Source: Streptomyces xanthochromogenes (lineage in GTDB: Bacteria; Actinomycetota; Actinomycetes; Streptomycetales; Streptomycetaceae). Taken from it: 64,000 bases of DNA. Below the pieces are notes generated by a model that was not told the DNA's origin, did not search any database, and worked only from the letters and a program-made list of their open reading frames with translations. This document shows positions 53,940-61,662 of the stretch, piece by piece. How positions within the stretch are numbered: the first letter of the stretch is position 1; each line of letters opens with the position of its first letter. The position numbers and the translations under genes are program-made. The stretch spans positions 558,001 through 622,000 of the forward strand of contig NZ_BMUZ01000001.1 in NCBI RefSeq assembly GCF_014650455.1, read 5' to 3'.

Positions 53940-54512
53940 GTGGCACGGAGCAGCACGGGATTCGTGGCCGGGATCACCGCGGCCGCTCTCGCGGTGGTCG
54001 GCTTCCTCGCCTACCAGGCCTCGGCGAGCGCGCCTCCGGCCGCGGATCTCGCGGCCCCGGGCACCAGCGCGTCCCCGTCGGCGAAGCCGTCCAACCTGCC
54101 CCCCGCGGGCTCCCCCGCGAGCAAGCCGGACCTCACGGTGCCGGTCAACTCGGGCACCGGCGTCCGGGTCGTGTACGCGCTCAGCGCGAAGCGGGTGTGG
54201 CTGGTGGGGGTGGCCAAGACGCCGAAGACCTTCGCGGTCGTACCGTCCGCGATCAACCCGAAGCCGGGCACGTACGTGGTGCTCTCGCGCACCGGCAACA
54301 AGATCACCGGCTCGGACGGGGTGGCCATCGACCACGTCGTACGGTTCGCCAGCAACGAGAACGTGGCGATCGGCTTCAGCTCGGCGGTCGACGGCTCGAT
54401 GACGATCCCGAAGACGGGCAAGAAGGCCGGCGGCATCCGCATGACGCGGGCCGACGGCGACGCGATGTGGACGTTCGCGACCCGCAACTCCAAGGTCGTC
54501 GTCGTCCCGTAG
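53940..54512 (+). CDS. Hypothetical secreted or membrane-anchored protein
   Basis: The 190-residue protein has an N-terminal hydrophobic segment (STGFVAGITAAALAVVGFLA), a Pro/Ser/Ala linker (PPAGSPASKPDLTVPVNSGT), and a beta-rich outer domain of about 120 residues (GVRVVYALSAKRVWLVG; PKPGTYVVLSRTGNKITGSD; GGIRMTRADGDAMWTFATRN). I do not recognise the domain. GTG at 53940 is chosen for the GGGGAAG six bases upstream. ATG 53910 would add ten residues. It is divergent from tsaB. The codons at its stop recur downstream in a loose repeat of about 52 bp. Confidence 0.78.
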   Translation: MARSSTGFVAGITAAALAVVGFLAYQASASAPPAADLAAPGTSASPSAKPSNLPPAGSPASKPDLTVPVNSGTGVRVVYALSAKRVWLVGVAKTPKTFAVVPSAINPKPGTYVVLSRTGNKITGSDGVAIDHVVRFASNENVAIGFSSAVDGSMTIPKTGKKAGGIRMTRADGDAMWTFATRNSKVVVVP

Positions 54513-54618
54513 CGACGAAGCCAGTCGGCATCCCGGATCGACGAAGGCCGACGTCGTCCCGTAGCCACGACGTCGGTTGTCGCCCCCCGGCCACAAAGGG
54601 ATGCCGTCCCGCAACCGC
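54501..54618. repeat. Degenerate repeat of about 52 bp over and after a stop codon
   Basis: GTCGTCCCGTAGC, covering the stop codon at 54510-54512, recurs at 54553, and a weaker copy (GCCGTCCCGCAAC) starts at 54603. Identity between units is modest, roughly 60 percent by eye. Confidence 0.5.
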
Positions 54619-54744
54619 TGGTGAGCTGCGCGTGGGGCGTCGCGTCACCTGTCACCCGCGAGCCGCGCAGAACGTCGTGCCGCAGCCGCGGCCGCCGCGC
54701 GCGGGCGCCCGCCGGTGGCGACAATCACCCGATAGGACTACGGG

Positions 54745-54921
54745 CTATGCCGCGTCCCGATGGGCTTCGCCCTCATCGGCCGTCGGCGCGCTCTCCCGCG
54801 GCGGCGTCGACACGGCGCTGGCCGCGGCGCAGGAGGCCAGCAGATCGCGTATCGACACCCCGAGCGGCACCGGGACGCCCCGCGGGGCCGACGGCTTCGC
54901 TTCGCGTTCCGGCACGGTCAT
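54745..54921 (-). CDS. Unannotated 58-residue ORF behind a perfect palindrome
   Basis: ATG at 54921 has AGGAGG six bases upstream, an ideal ribosome site. The 58-residue product begins MTVPEREAKPSAPRG, has a moderately hydrophobic centre (VPVPLGVSIRDLLASCAAAS) and ends with an acidic, Ala-rich tail. It has one Cys and no signal peptide or clear membrane helix. An 18-bp perfect palindrome (54953-54970) lies 31 bases upstream of the start. Ribosome site, palindrome and GC3-biased codons together argue for a real, regulated small gene in what would otherwise be a 560-bp gap (54513-55073). I recognise no family. Confidence 0.65.
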   Translation of the reverse strand: MTVPEREAKPSAPRGVPVPLGVSIRDLLASCAAASAVSTPPRESAPTADEGEAHRDAA

Positions 54922-54952
54922 GGCGGCCTCCTGGGGCTGCGGAAGAAGGCGC

Positions 54953-54970
54953 GGTTAGGTAGACCTAACC
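54953..54970. promoter_or_regulatory. 18-bp perfect palindrome, metal-regulator-box-like
   Basis: GGTTAGGT-AG-ACCTAACC has eight-base arms around two bases. It contains the TTAGGT and ACCTAA halves known from DtxR/IdeR (DmdR) iron boxes but with shorter spacing, agreeing at 13 of 19 positions when laid over the iron-box consensus. Treated as an operator of unknown regulator. Confidence 0.6.
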
Positions 54971-55073
54971 AGGTCTCTTCCTCCATGTGACCATGCCTGG
55001 TGCGACCAACGCAACATTTTGCCGACGTCTTGTCGGAACGTACGGCTCGCTCCAGCCGCACCCGGGCCCGGCC

Positions 55074-55583
55074 TCAGAGCGCCTCGACCCCCGCGCCGCT
55101 CCAGCGCGACCCGATTCCGGTGATCGTCACCGTTCGGCGGTCGTCGTCGGTCTCGCCCACGACACGGTCGATGAGCACCTGCAACCGGTCCTCGGACAGG
55201 TCCTCGACCTTGCCCTCGCCCCACTCGACGACCACCACGGACTCGGGCAGCGACACGTCGAGGTCGAGGTCCTCCATCTCGTCGAGGCCGCCGCCCAGCC
55301 GGTAGGCGTCCACGTGCACCAGGGCCGGGCCGCCGGTGAGCGAGGGGTGCACCCGGGCGATGACGAAGGTGGGGGACGTGACGGCGCCGCGCACACCGAG
55401 GCCCTCGCCGAGGCCACGGGTGAGGGTCGTCTTTCCGGCGCCGAGCTCCCCGGTGAGCATCACGAGGTCGCCGGGGCGGAGCAGTTTGGCGATGCGGCGC
55501 CCCAACTCCTGCATTTCGGAAGGGGAGTTGAGGGTGAGGCTGGTGCCGGCGTCAGCGGCCGGGCTGGTGTGCGGTGCTTCCAT
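55074..55583 (-). CDS. tsaE: tRNA t6A biosynthesis ATPase TsaE
   Basis: The 169-residue ATPase has a Walker A (LTGELGAGKTTLTRGLGEGL, about residues 45-64), a conserved TSPTFVIARVH and LVHVDAYRLGG, and the Walker-B-like VVVVEWGEGK. It drives the TsaBDE cycle. The start is ATG 55583. A TTG at 55592 is possible but adds only three residues. The 5' end overlaps the hydrolase gene by 32 bases, so it is co-translated with it and with alr. Confidence 0.95.
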   Translation of the reverse strand: MEAPHTSPAADAGTSLTLNSPSEMQELGRRIAKLLRPGDLVMLTGELGAGKTTLTRGLGEGLGVRGAVTSPTFVIARVHPSLTGGPALVHVDAYRLGGGLDEMEDLDLDVSLPESVVVVEWGEGKVEDLSEDRLQVLIDRVVGETDDDRRTVTITGIGSRWSGAGVEAL

Positions 55584-56787
55584 ACGTCCCAACGTTAGCG
55601 GCCTGCGGCACCGCGCCGACCCGGGCCAGGAGGTCGGCGAGGCGGTCGGTGACCGTCTCGGGGTGCTCCAGCATCACCAGGTGCCCGCCGTCCGGCACGA
55701 TGACCAGCTCCGCGTCGGGCAGCAGATCGGCGATGGCCTCGCTGTGCGAGCTGGGCGTGACCAGGTCGCGATCGCCGGCCAGCACCAGGACGGGCACCTC
55801 CGCGAAGATCGCGAGGGCCGCCGTCTTGTCGTGCTCGGAGAAGGCCGGATAGAACTCGGCGACCACGTCGATCGGGGTGCCCTCGATCATCCGCTCGGCG
55901 AACCGGGCGACCGCCGGGTCGACGTCCTTCGAGGAGAACGAGTAGCGCTTGATCATGCCCGCGAACAGGTCGGCCGTCGCCCGCCGCCCCCGCTCCACCA
56001 GCTCCGCCTGCGAGCCGAGCGCCTTGAGCACGCCAGGAAGCACCCGGCGCACCGCGTTGACCCCGGCCACCGGAAGCCCGTAGTTGACCTCGCCCAGCTT
56101 GCCCGAGGACGTGCCGACGAAGGCGACGCCGACCACCCGGTCCCGGATCAGCTCGGGGTACTGCTCGGCCAGGGCCATGATCGTCATGCCGCCCATGGAG
56201 TGGCCGACCAGGACGAGCGGGCCCTCGGGCGCGGCCGCGTCGATGACGGCCTTCAGGTCCCGGCCCAGCTGGTCGATGTCGACCGGGAGTCCCTCGCGCT
56301 GGGCCTTGCCACGGTCCGAGCGGCCGTGGCTGCGCTGGTCCCAGTGGACCGTGCGCAGCACCCCGCGCAGGGCCGCGCGCTGGAAGTGCCAGGAGTCCTG
56401 GCTGAGGCAGTAGCCGTGCGAGAACACCACGGTGACCGGGGCGGGCACCTTGCGCCCGAAGAGCCGGCGCTTGCGCGAGCCGTTGGCGCCGGCCTCCGGC
56501 TCGACCTCGTCGGTCTCGTAGTACAGAACGGTCCCGTCGTCGGCGGCCACCTTGCCCGGCATGCCCCGCAGCGCGCCGTACGGCCCGGACGCGTCCAGGG
56601 CCAGGCGTGCTTTCCTGCGCATGCCGCGCCCGACGGTGAGCCGCTCTATGGCCACGCCCGCCGCCGCGCCCGCCGCGACCACGCCTATCGCGGCGCCCGC
56701 GACGGAGGCCAGGCGCCAGCTGCCGACCGCCGACCGGGCGTCCTGCACCGCGGATACGACGGCGTCCCCCGTGCTGGTCTCGCTCAC
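55552..56787 (-). CDS. Alpha/beta hydrolase with N-terminal membrane segment
   Basis: The 411-residue protein has a hydrophobic N-terminal helix (LASVAGAAIGVVAAGAAAGV), then an alpha/beta hydrolase domain. The nucleophile elbow is GHSMGG (near residue 200), the acid is in VLAGDRDLVTP and the histidine in PDGGHLVMLEHP. The oxyanion-side motif is VFSHGYCLSQDSWHFQ. The substrate is unknown. The gene sits between alr and tsaE in the usual actinomycete order. It starts 15 bp after alr (GTG 56787) and overlaps tsaE. Esterase or lipase activity is likely but unproven. Confidence 0.9.
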   Translation of the reverse strand: MSETSTGDAVVSAVQDARSAVGSWRLASVAGAAIGVVAAGAAAGVAIERLTVGRGMRRKARLALDASGPYGALRGMPGKVAADDGTVLYYETDEVEPEAGANGSRKRRLFGRKVPAPVTVVFSHGYCLSQDSWHFQRAALRGVLRTVHWDQRSHGRSDRGKAQREGLPVDIDQLGRDLKAVIDAAAPEGPLVLVGHSMGGMTIMALAEQYPELIRDRVVGVAFVGTSSGKLGEVNYGLPVAGVNAVRRVLPGVLKALGSQAELVERGRRATADLFAGMIKRYSFSSKDVDPAVARFAERMIEGTPIDVVAEFYPAFSEHDKTAALAIFAEVPVLVLAGDRDLVTPSSHSEAIADLLPDAELVIVPDGGHLVMLEHPETVTDRLADLLARVGAVPQAANVGTYGSTAHQPGR

Positions 56788-56802
56788 CGTGCCGCTCCGC
56801 TC

Positions 56803-57990
56803 TTACTCGTCGTCGCCGGAACACTCATTCACGTCGAGGGGCCCCTCGGGCCGCTCGTTCACATAGACGCGCGGTACCCGCGAACCGATGCGCGTCACGA
56901 TCTCGTACGCGATCGTGTCGGCCGCCCGCGCCCAGTCCTCGGCCGTCGGCTCCCCGTCGTCGCCGGGACCGAAGAGAACGGCCCGCGCGCCCGGCTCGAC
57001 CGTGTCCCCCTCAAGGTCGACCACGAACTGATCCATGGCAATGCGGCCCGCCGCGGTACGCACTTTCCCGCCCACCAGAACCGGACCGCGCCCCGAGGCG
57101 TGCCGCGGGATGCCGTCGCCGTAGCCGAGCGGGACCAGACCGAGGGTGGTCTCGTTCCCCGTGACGTAGTGATGCCCGTAACTGACGCCGTGACCCGCCG
57201 GAACCTGCTTAACGAGCGCGACCGAGGCCGACAGGGTCATGACCGGCCGCAGCCCGAGCTCCCGCGCGGTGCCGAGCTCGGGCGCCGGGGAGACCCCGTA
57301 CATGGCGATGCCGGTGCGTACGAGGTCGTAGTGCGACTCGGGGAGGGTGAGCGTGGCCGGGGAGTTGGCGATGTGCCGCACCTCGGGGGTGATGCCCGCC
57401 TTCTCCGCGTACGCGGTCATCTCCTGGAACACCGAGAGCTGGGCCGCGATCGAGGGGTGGCCGGGCTCATCGGCACAGGCCAGGTGCGACCACAGGCCGG
57501 TGACGTTCACCTCGGGGGCGGCGAGCGCCGCGTGCACCAGCTCCGGCCAGTCGGCGGGCTGGCAGCCGTTGCGGCCGAGGCCGGTGTCGGCCTTGAGCTG
57601 GATCCTGGCCGTGCGGCCGGCGGCGCGGGCCGCGTCGGCCGCCTCCCGCAGGGCCCACATGCCGCTCACCGAGACATCGATGTCCGCTTCGATCGCCTCG
57701 CGCCAGGGGCCGCCCGGCGTCCACAGCCAGCACAGCATCGGGCCCTGGATGCCGGCCGCGCGCAGGGCGAGCGCCTCGTGCGGGGTGGCGGTGCCGATCC
57801 AGCCGGCGCCCGCCTCCAGAGCCGCCTCGGCGCAGGGCAGCGCGCCGTGCCCGTACGCGTCCGACTTCACCACGGCCATGAGCTGGGCGCCGGACGAATG
57901 AGCGCGCAGCGTCCGCACATTGGCACGCAGCGCACCGAGGTCGATCTCGGCGCGGGCGCGTCCGGCGGGGCTCTGAGTCATCGCGGTCAT
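56803..57990 (-). CDS. alr: Alanine racemase
   Basis: The 395-residue PLP enzyme makes D-alanine for peptidoglycan. The cofactor lysine lies in MAVVKSDAYGHGA (near residue 42), with GLGRNGCQP, the PLP-binding HIANSPATL, and the catalytic Tyr in GIAMYGVSPAP. The C-terminal beta domain is complete (GGKVRTAAGRIAMDQFVVDL). It is first in the alr-hydrolase-tsaE unit and lies 58 bp downstream of the L,D-transpeptidase gene. Two ATG codons four residues apart could start it, and the first is used. Confidence 0.96.
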   Translation of the reverse strand: MTAMTQSPAGRARAEIDLGALRANVRTLRAHSSGAQLMAVVKSDAYGHGALPCAEAALEAGAGWIGTATPHEALALRAAGIQGPMLCWLWTPGGPWREAIEADIDVSVSGMWALREAADAARAAGRTARIQLKADTGLGRNGCQPADWPELVHAALAAPEVNVTGLWSHLACADEPGHPSIAAQLSVFQEMTAYAEKAGITPEVRHIANSPATLTLPESHYDLVRTGIAMYGVSPAPELGTARELGLRPVMTLSASVALVKQVPAGHGVSYGHHYVTGNETTLGLVPLGYGDGIPRHASGRGPVLVGGKVRTAAGRIAMDQFVVDLEGDTVEPGARAVLFGPGDDGEPTAEDWARAADTIAYEIVTRIGSRVPRVYVNERPEGPLDVNECSGDDE

Positions 57991-58048
57991 CGCGCCAGTC
58001 TCTCAGAGCGCACGGGCAGCCGGATTGTGCCGCGGGCCACACCCGGTG

Positions 58049-59002
58049 TCAGGTGCCGTCGCGGTGCCCCCACACGTAGACGAGGTCCTTGTTGCGCAGC
58101 ACGTCCCACAGCCTGCGCGCGTCGGTCAGGCTCAGGTTGACGCAGCCCTGGCTGCCGACCGAGGTGTACACGCTGTGGTAGATCGCGTGGAAGGCCTGAC
58201 CGCCGTCGAAGAACTGGGCGTAGGGCATGGCCTGGTGGTAGATCGACGACACGTGGTTCTTGTGCCGCCAGTAGACCTTGTGCCAGCCGCCCCGGGTGGG
58301 CAGCGAGGCCCGCCCGCTGCGGATCGGCACCGGACCGAACGTCACCTTGCTGCCGGTCTGGACCCACATCAGCTGCCGCGTCAGATCGACGCACGCCACC
58401 CGCTGCTTCCTCACCGGGCACTTGTGGGCCGCGTTGGGGTTCTTGCGGGCGGACAGGAACTGCATCCGCGACCAGGTGACCGGTCCCGCGAAGCCGATGG
58501 TGGGCGAAATCCCCTGCTGCTGTTGGAACTTGCGGATCGCCGCGCAGTCGGCGGCGGACTGCCGGCCGTCCACCTTGAGGCGCAGCCAGCGCTCGACCTG
58601 ACGCTGGTAGGGCCCGGTCTTGGCGGTGCAACTGCCGGGTTTGGCGGTGAGCTCGCTCTGCGGCACGTACTCGATGAGCCGGTACGCGTCCTCCGGGGCG
58701 GCGGCCGGCTCCGCCCGGTCCTCGGCGGCCCCGGGCTCGTACACGAGCGGCGGGAGCACCTGGTCGGGGGTGTCGAGCGGCAGCGCGGGCGACGCCGACG
58801 CCACCCCGGGCACCAGCGTCTCGGCGGGGGCGCCGCTGTCCGGTGCGGGCGGTGCGGGTGGCGCGGGGGCGGCGGGCCGGGGCGGCGGGGGCGGCGCCTC
58901 TCCGCTGCCGGGGGCGGCCGCGCCGAGGGTGAGCGCGGCCGCGAGCATCAGCCCGCACGCTCCCCACTTCTGGCGTTTCTTACGCTTTTGTCCTTGGCTC
59001 AT
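58049..59002 (-). CDS. L,D-transpeptidase (YkuD) with peptidoglycan-binding domain
   Basis: The 317-residue exported protein has a Lys-rich start, a signal-type helix (ACGLMLAAALTLGAAAPG), a long Pro/Ala linker, a peptidoglycan-binding domain (RLKVDGRQSAADCAAIRKFQ) and a YkuD domain. The catalytic block reads AIYHSVYTSVGSQGCVNLSL, with the nucleophilic Cys present. The usual Ser-His-Gly-Cys is Ser-Gln-Gly-Cys here. The enzyme would form 3-3 crosslinks or attach proteins to peptidoglycan. Its position directly upstream of alr puts two wall-synthesis genes side by side. ATG 59002 was chosen because the signal sequence follows directly. Confidence 0.9.
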   Translation of the reverse strand: MSQGQKRKKRQKWGACGLMLAAALTLGAAAPGSGEAPPPPPRPAAPAPPAPPAPDSGAPAETLVPGVASASPALPLDTPDQVLPPLVYEPGAAEDRAEPAAAPEDAYRLIEYVPQSELTAKPGSCTAKTGPYQRQVERWLRLKVDGRQSAADCAAIRKFQQQQGISPTIGFAGPVTWSRMQFLSARKNPNAAHKCPVRKQRVACVDLTRQLMWVQTGSKVTFGPVPIRSGRASLPTRGGWHKVYWRHKNHVSSIYHQAMPYAQFFDGGQAFHAIYHSVYTSVGSQGCVNLSLTDARRLWDVLRNKDLVYVWGHRDGT

Positions 59003-59122
59003 GCGCCCAGCGAACCCCGCGCCCCGGGCAAGTCGCGGAAGCCGCGCGGCGCATGTCACCCGGGAGCGGGCGGGCCGGGCCCCCACGCCATCGCTCGGCG
59101 GGGGTTCCGGTCGGACCGGGGA

Positions 59123-60556
59123 CTACCGCTCGGCGGGGGTTGCCGCGATGTCCCTCCAGGCCTCGGGGAGCGCCTCGGCCACCGCGTACGCCGAGGTCGG
59201 GGCGCCCTGGGCGGCGTGCCGGCCGGCCAGGCCGTGCAGGTAGGCGGCCGCCGACGCCGCGTCGCGCGCGGGCAGGCCGGTCGCGAGCAGCGAGCCCGCC
59301 AGGCCCGAAAGCACGTCACCGCTGCCGGCGGTGGCCAGCCACGGGGTGCCGGTCGAGTTGACCCGGACCGGGCCTTCGGCGTCCGCGATCAGAGTGGTCG
59401 AGCCCTTCAGGAGCACCGTCGCCCCGAACCGCGCGGCCAGTTCGCGCACCGAGGCGAGCCGTTCGGCCTCGACCTGCTCGCGCGGGACCCCGAGCAGGGC
59501 CGCCGCCTCGCCTGCGTGCGGGGTGAGCAGGGTGGCGGCGGAGCGGGCCCGTACGGCGTCGGGGTCCAGGCCGCGCAGGCCGTCCGCGTCCACCAGGACC
59601 GGCACGTCGGACGCGAGCACCTCGGTCACGCCCGGCCCCTCGCCGAGGCCGGGGCCGACCACCCAGGCCTGCACCCGGCCGGCCTGGTCGGGCGAGCCGT
59701 CCGACACCAGGGTCTCGGGGAAGCGGGCGATCACGGCGTCCCCGCCGGGGCCCACGTACCGCACGGCCCCGGCCCCGCCGCGCAGCGCGCCCGCGACGGC
59801 GAGGACGGCCGCGCCCGGGTACCGGCCGGAGCCCGCGACGACCCCGACGACGCCCCTGCGGTACTTGTCGCTCTCGGCGGCCGGCGCGGGCAACAGGTCC
59901 GCCACTTCGCCGTGTTGGAGCGCCTCGACGGCCGGTACGGAGGGCAGGTCGAGGCCGATCGGGACGAGGTGCACCACGCCCGCGTACTCCTGTGCGGGGT
60001 CGATGAGCAGGCCCGGCTTGTACGCGCCGAACGTGACGGTGACGTCCGCGCGCAGCGCCTCGCCCGCGACCTCGCCGGTGTCCGCGTCCACGCCGCTCGG
60101 CAGGTCGACGGCGACGACCAGCGCGTTCGAGCCCCGGGCGGCGCGGGCCAGGGGCACGGCGTCGGGGCGGAGCCCGCCGTGGCCGCCGATGCCGGTGATG
60201 CCGTCCAGTACGAGATCGGCGACGGCCAGCACCTCGAAGGGGTCCTCGGCGACGCGGCCGCCGGCGCGGGTGAACGCGGCGAGGCCCTCCGGGTGGGCGC
60301 GGTCGGGCGCGAGCAGCACCGCGCTGACACCGGCACCCCTGCGGGCCAGCCGGGCGCCCGCGTACAGCGCGTCGCCGCCGTTGTCGCCGCTGCCGACGAG
60401 CAGGACTACGCGGGCGCCGTACGTACGGCCCAGCAGCCCCGCGCAGGTGGCCGCGAGGCCGGCGGCGGCGCGCTGCATCAGGGTGCCCGGGGGGAGCTTG
60501 GCCATGAGCTCGCGCTCGGCGGTGCGGACGGTGGTGACGTCAAACCCAGTACGCAT
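59123..60556 (-). CDS. nnr: Bifunctional NAD(P)H-hydrate repair enzyme
   Basis: The 477-residue fusion repairs hydrated NAD(P)H. The N-terminal epimerase domain has LLVGSGDNGGDALYAGARLA and VVAVDLPSGVDADTGEV. The C-terminal ADP/ATP-dependent dehydratase domain has VVGVVAGSGRYPGAAVLAVA, LLTPHAGEAAALLGVP and the key WLATAGSGDVLSGLAGSLLA. ATG at 60556 starts the family sequence (MRTGFDVTTVRTAERELMAK). The open frame upstream is repeat DNA. It follows acpS at a distance of about 680 bp filled by repeats, an unusual gap in what is often a tight cluster. Confidence 0.95.
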   Translation of the reverse strand: MRTGFDVTTVRTAERELMAKLPPGTLMQRAAAGLAATCAGLLGRTYGARVVLLVGSGDNGGDALYAGARLARRGAGVSAVLLAPDRAHPEGLAAFTRAGGRVAEDPFEVLAVADLVLDGITGIGGHGGLRPDAVPLARAARGSNALVVAVDLPSGVDADTGEVAGEALRADVTVTFGAYKPGLLIDPAQEYAGVVHLVPIGLDLPSVPAVEALQHGEVADLLPAPAAESDKYRRGVVGVVAGSGRYPGAAVLAVAGALRGGAGAVRYVGPGGDAVIARFPETLVSDGSPDQAGRVQAWVVGPGLGEGPGVTEVLASDVPVLVDADGLRGLDPDAVRARSAATLLTPHAGEAAALLGVPREQVEAERLASVRELAARFGATVLLKGSTTLIADAEGPVRVNSTGTPWLATAGSGDVLSGLAGSLLATGLPARDAASAAAYLHGLAGRHAAQGAPTSAYAVAEALPEAWRDIAATPAER

Positions 60557-60636
60557 GCGCCCACTCTCCCCCGAGCCCCCCGCCCCCGGCCACCGGGGGC
60601 CCACCCCGGGTCTCCGCCCCGGACCCCGCGGGGTTT

Positions 60637-60782
60637 GCCCACCCTCCCGCCCATATGGCGGGTTGCATCGGCTGAGCCCTGGGGCTGCGCCCCAGACCCC
60701 GGGGGACTTGCCCACCCGCCCGCCCATATGGCGGGTTGGATCGGCTGAGCCCTGGGGCTGCGCCCCAGACCCCTGCGGGGGC
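60637..60782. repeat. 73-bp tandem duplication with nested palindromes
   Basis: Two units begin at 60637 and 60710 and differ at only a few bases. Each contains CCGCCCATATGGCGG, a near-perfect palindrome around CATATG, and the perfect hairpin CTGGGGC-TGC-GCCCCAG. Confidence 0.9.
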
Positions 60783-60829
60783 TCCGCCCCCTGCACCCCC
60801 GTTCGCGCCTGAACGGCGCTCGTCCTCAA
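60778..60829. repeat. 52-bp intergenic block, copy 2
   Basis: Identical at 51 of 52 positions to 44813-44864. It lies between the 73-bp duplication and repeat cluster C. Confidence 0.92.
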
Positions 60830-60870
60830 TCGCCGGACAGGCTGTAGGTGCCCCAGCACCGAGCCTTTCA

Positions 60871-61090
60871 GGGGCGCGAGGAACTGCGCGAGACGCGGGC
60901 ACGGACCGCAGCCGACAACGGGGTTGGGGGCGCGAGGAACTGCGCGAGAAGCCACCCACGGTCCGAGGACGTAAACGGGGTTGGGGGCGCGAGGAACTGC
61001 GCGAGACGCGGGCACGGACCGCAGCCGACAACGGGGTTGGGGGCGCGAGGAACTGCGCGAGCAACCACCCACGGTCCGCACCCGAACCAG
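60871..61090 (+). repeat. Intergenic repeat cluster C, four copies in alternating A-B-A-B pattern
   Basis: Copies of GGGGCGCGAGGAACTGCGCG begin at 60871, 60927, 60984 and 61040, giving a period of 56-57 bp. The tails of copies 1 and 3 are identical over 56 bp, while those of copies 2 and 4 resemble each other. The array therefore looks like a duplicated pair. The 60557-61233 interval contains no gene. Confidence 0.92.
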
Positions 61091-61233
61091 GGGCCCGGGG
61101 CCGCGGCCCCGGAAGCCCACCCGCCCCCCACCCCCAGAGGGTTGCGGGAAGGGGCGGGGAGGGGCGAAACCCAGGGCCCCGCACGCCACGCGGCGCAGAT
61201 GGCGCCGCAGGGCAGGGCGGGGTGGTGGGAAAG

Positions 61234-61602
61234 TCACCCCTCCGCGATCACCACCGCGGACGCCACCCCCGCATCATGGCTGAGCGAAACGTGCCAATGC
61301 CGAACCCCCAGCTCGGCCGCCCGCGCCGCGACGGAGCCCCGGACGCGCAGCCGGGGCTGCCCGCTCCCCTCCACGTACACCTCCGCATCCGTCCACAACA
61401 GCCCCGCCGGCGCCCCCAGCGCCTTCGCGAGGGCCTCCTTCGCGGCGAAGCGGGCGGCGAGCGAGGCGTCGCCGCGCCGCGCGCCGCTGGGCAGCGTCAA
61501 CTCGCTTTCCACGAACAGCCGTTGAAGCATCCCGGGCGTCCGCGCGATGGACGCCCCGAACCGCTCGATCTCGGCCACGTCGATGCCGACCCCGATGATC
61601 AC
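61234..61602 (-). CDS. acpS: Holo-[acyl-carrier-protein] synthase
   Basis: The 122-residue enzyme transfers phosphopantetheine from CoA to acyl carrier protein. The magnesium-binding motifs [13 protein letters not shown] (Asp8) and [13 protein letters not shown] (Glu) and the end motif [18 protein letters not shown] are present. The start is GTG at 61602. It is 60 bp downstream of glmS on the same strand. Confidence 0.95.
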   Translation of the reverse strand: MIIGVGIDVAEIERFGASIARTPGMLQRLFVESELTLPSGARRGDASLAARFAAKEALAKALGAPAGLLWTDAEVYVEGSGQPRLRVRGSVAARAAELGVRHWHVSLSHDAGVASAVVIAEG

Positions 61603-61662
61603 TCGACCCCTCCCTCACTCACGTACCGCACTCCCGCACCCTCCCACTCCGCACGCCCGCGC

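Noticed and set aside
54953..54970. Calling the palindrome a true DmdR/IdeR iron box
   Set aside because: The half-sites fit but spacing is too short and only 13 of 19 consensus positions agree. Kept as an operator of unknown regulator.
60871..61090. CRISPR-like array: 20-22 bp repeats with about 35-bp intervening segments
   Set aside because: The intervening segments are related to each other (copies 1 and 3 identical), the same element occurs in both orientations in other intergenic regions, and no cas gene is present. It is a dispersed-repeat array.
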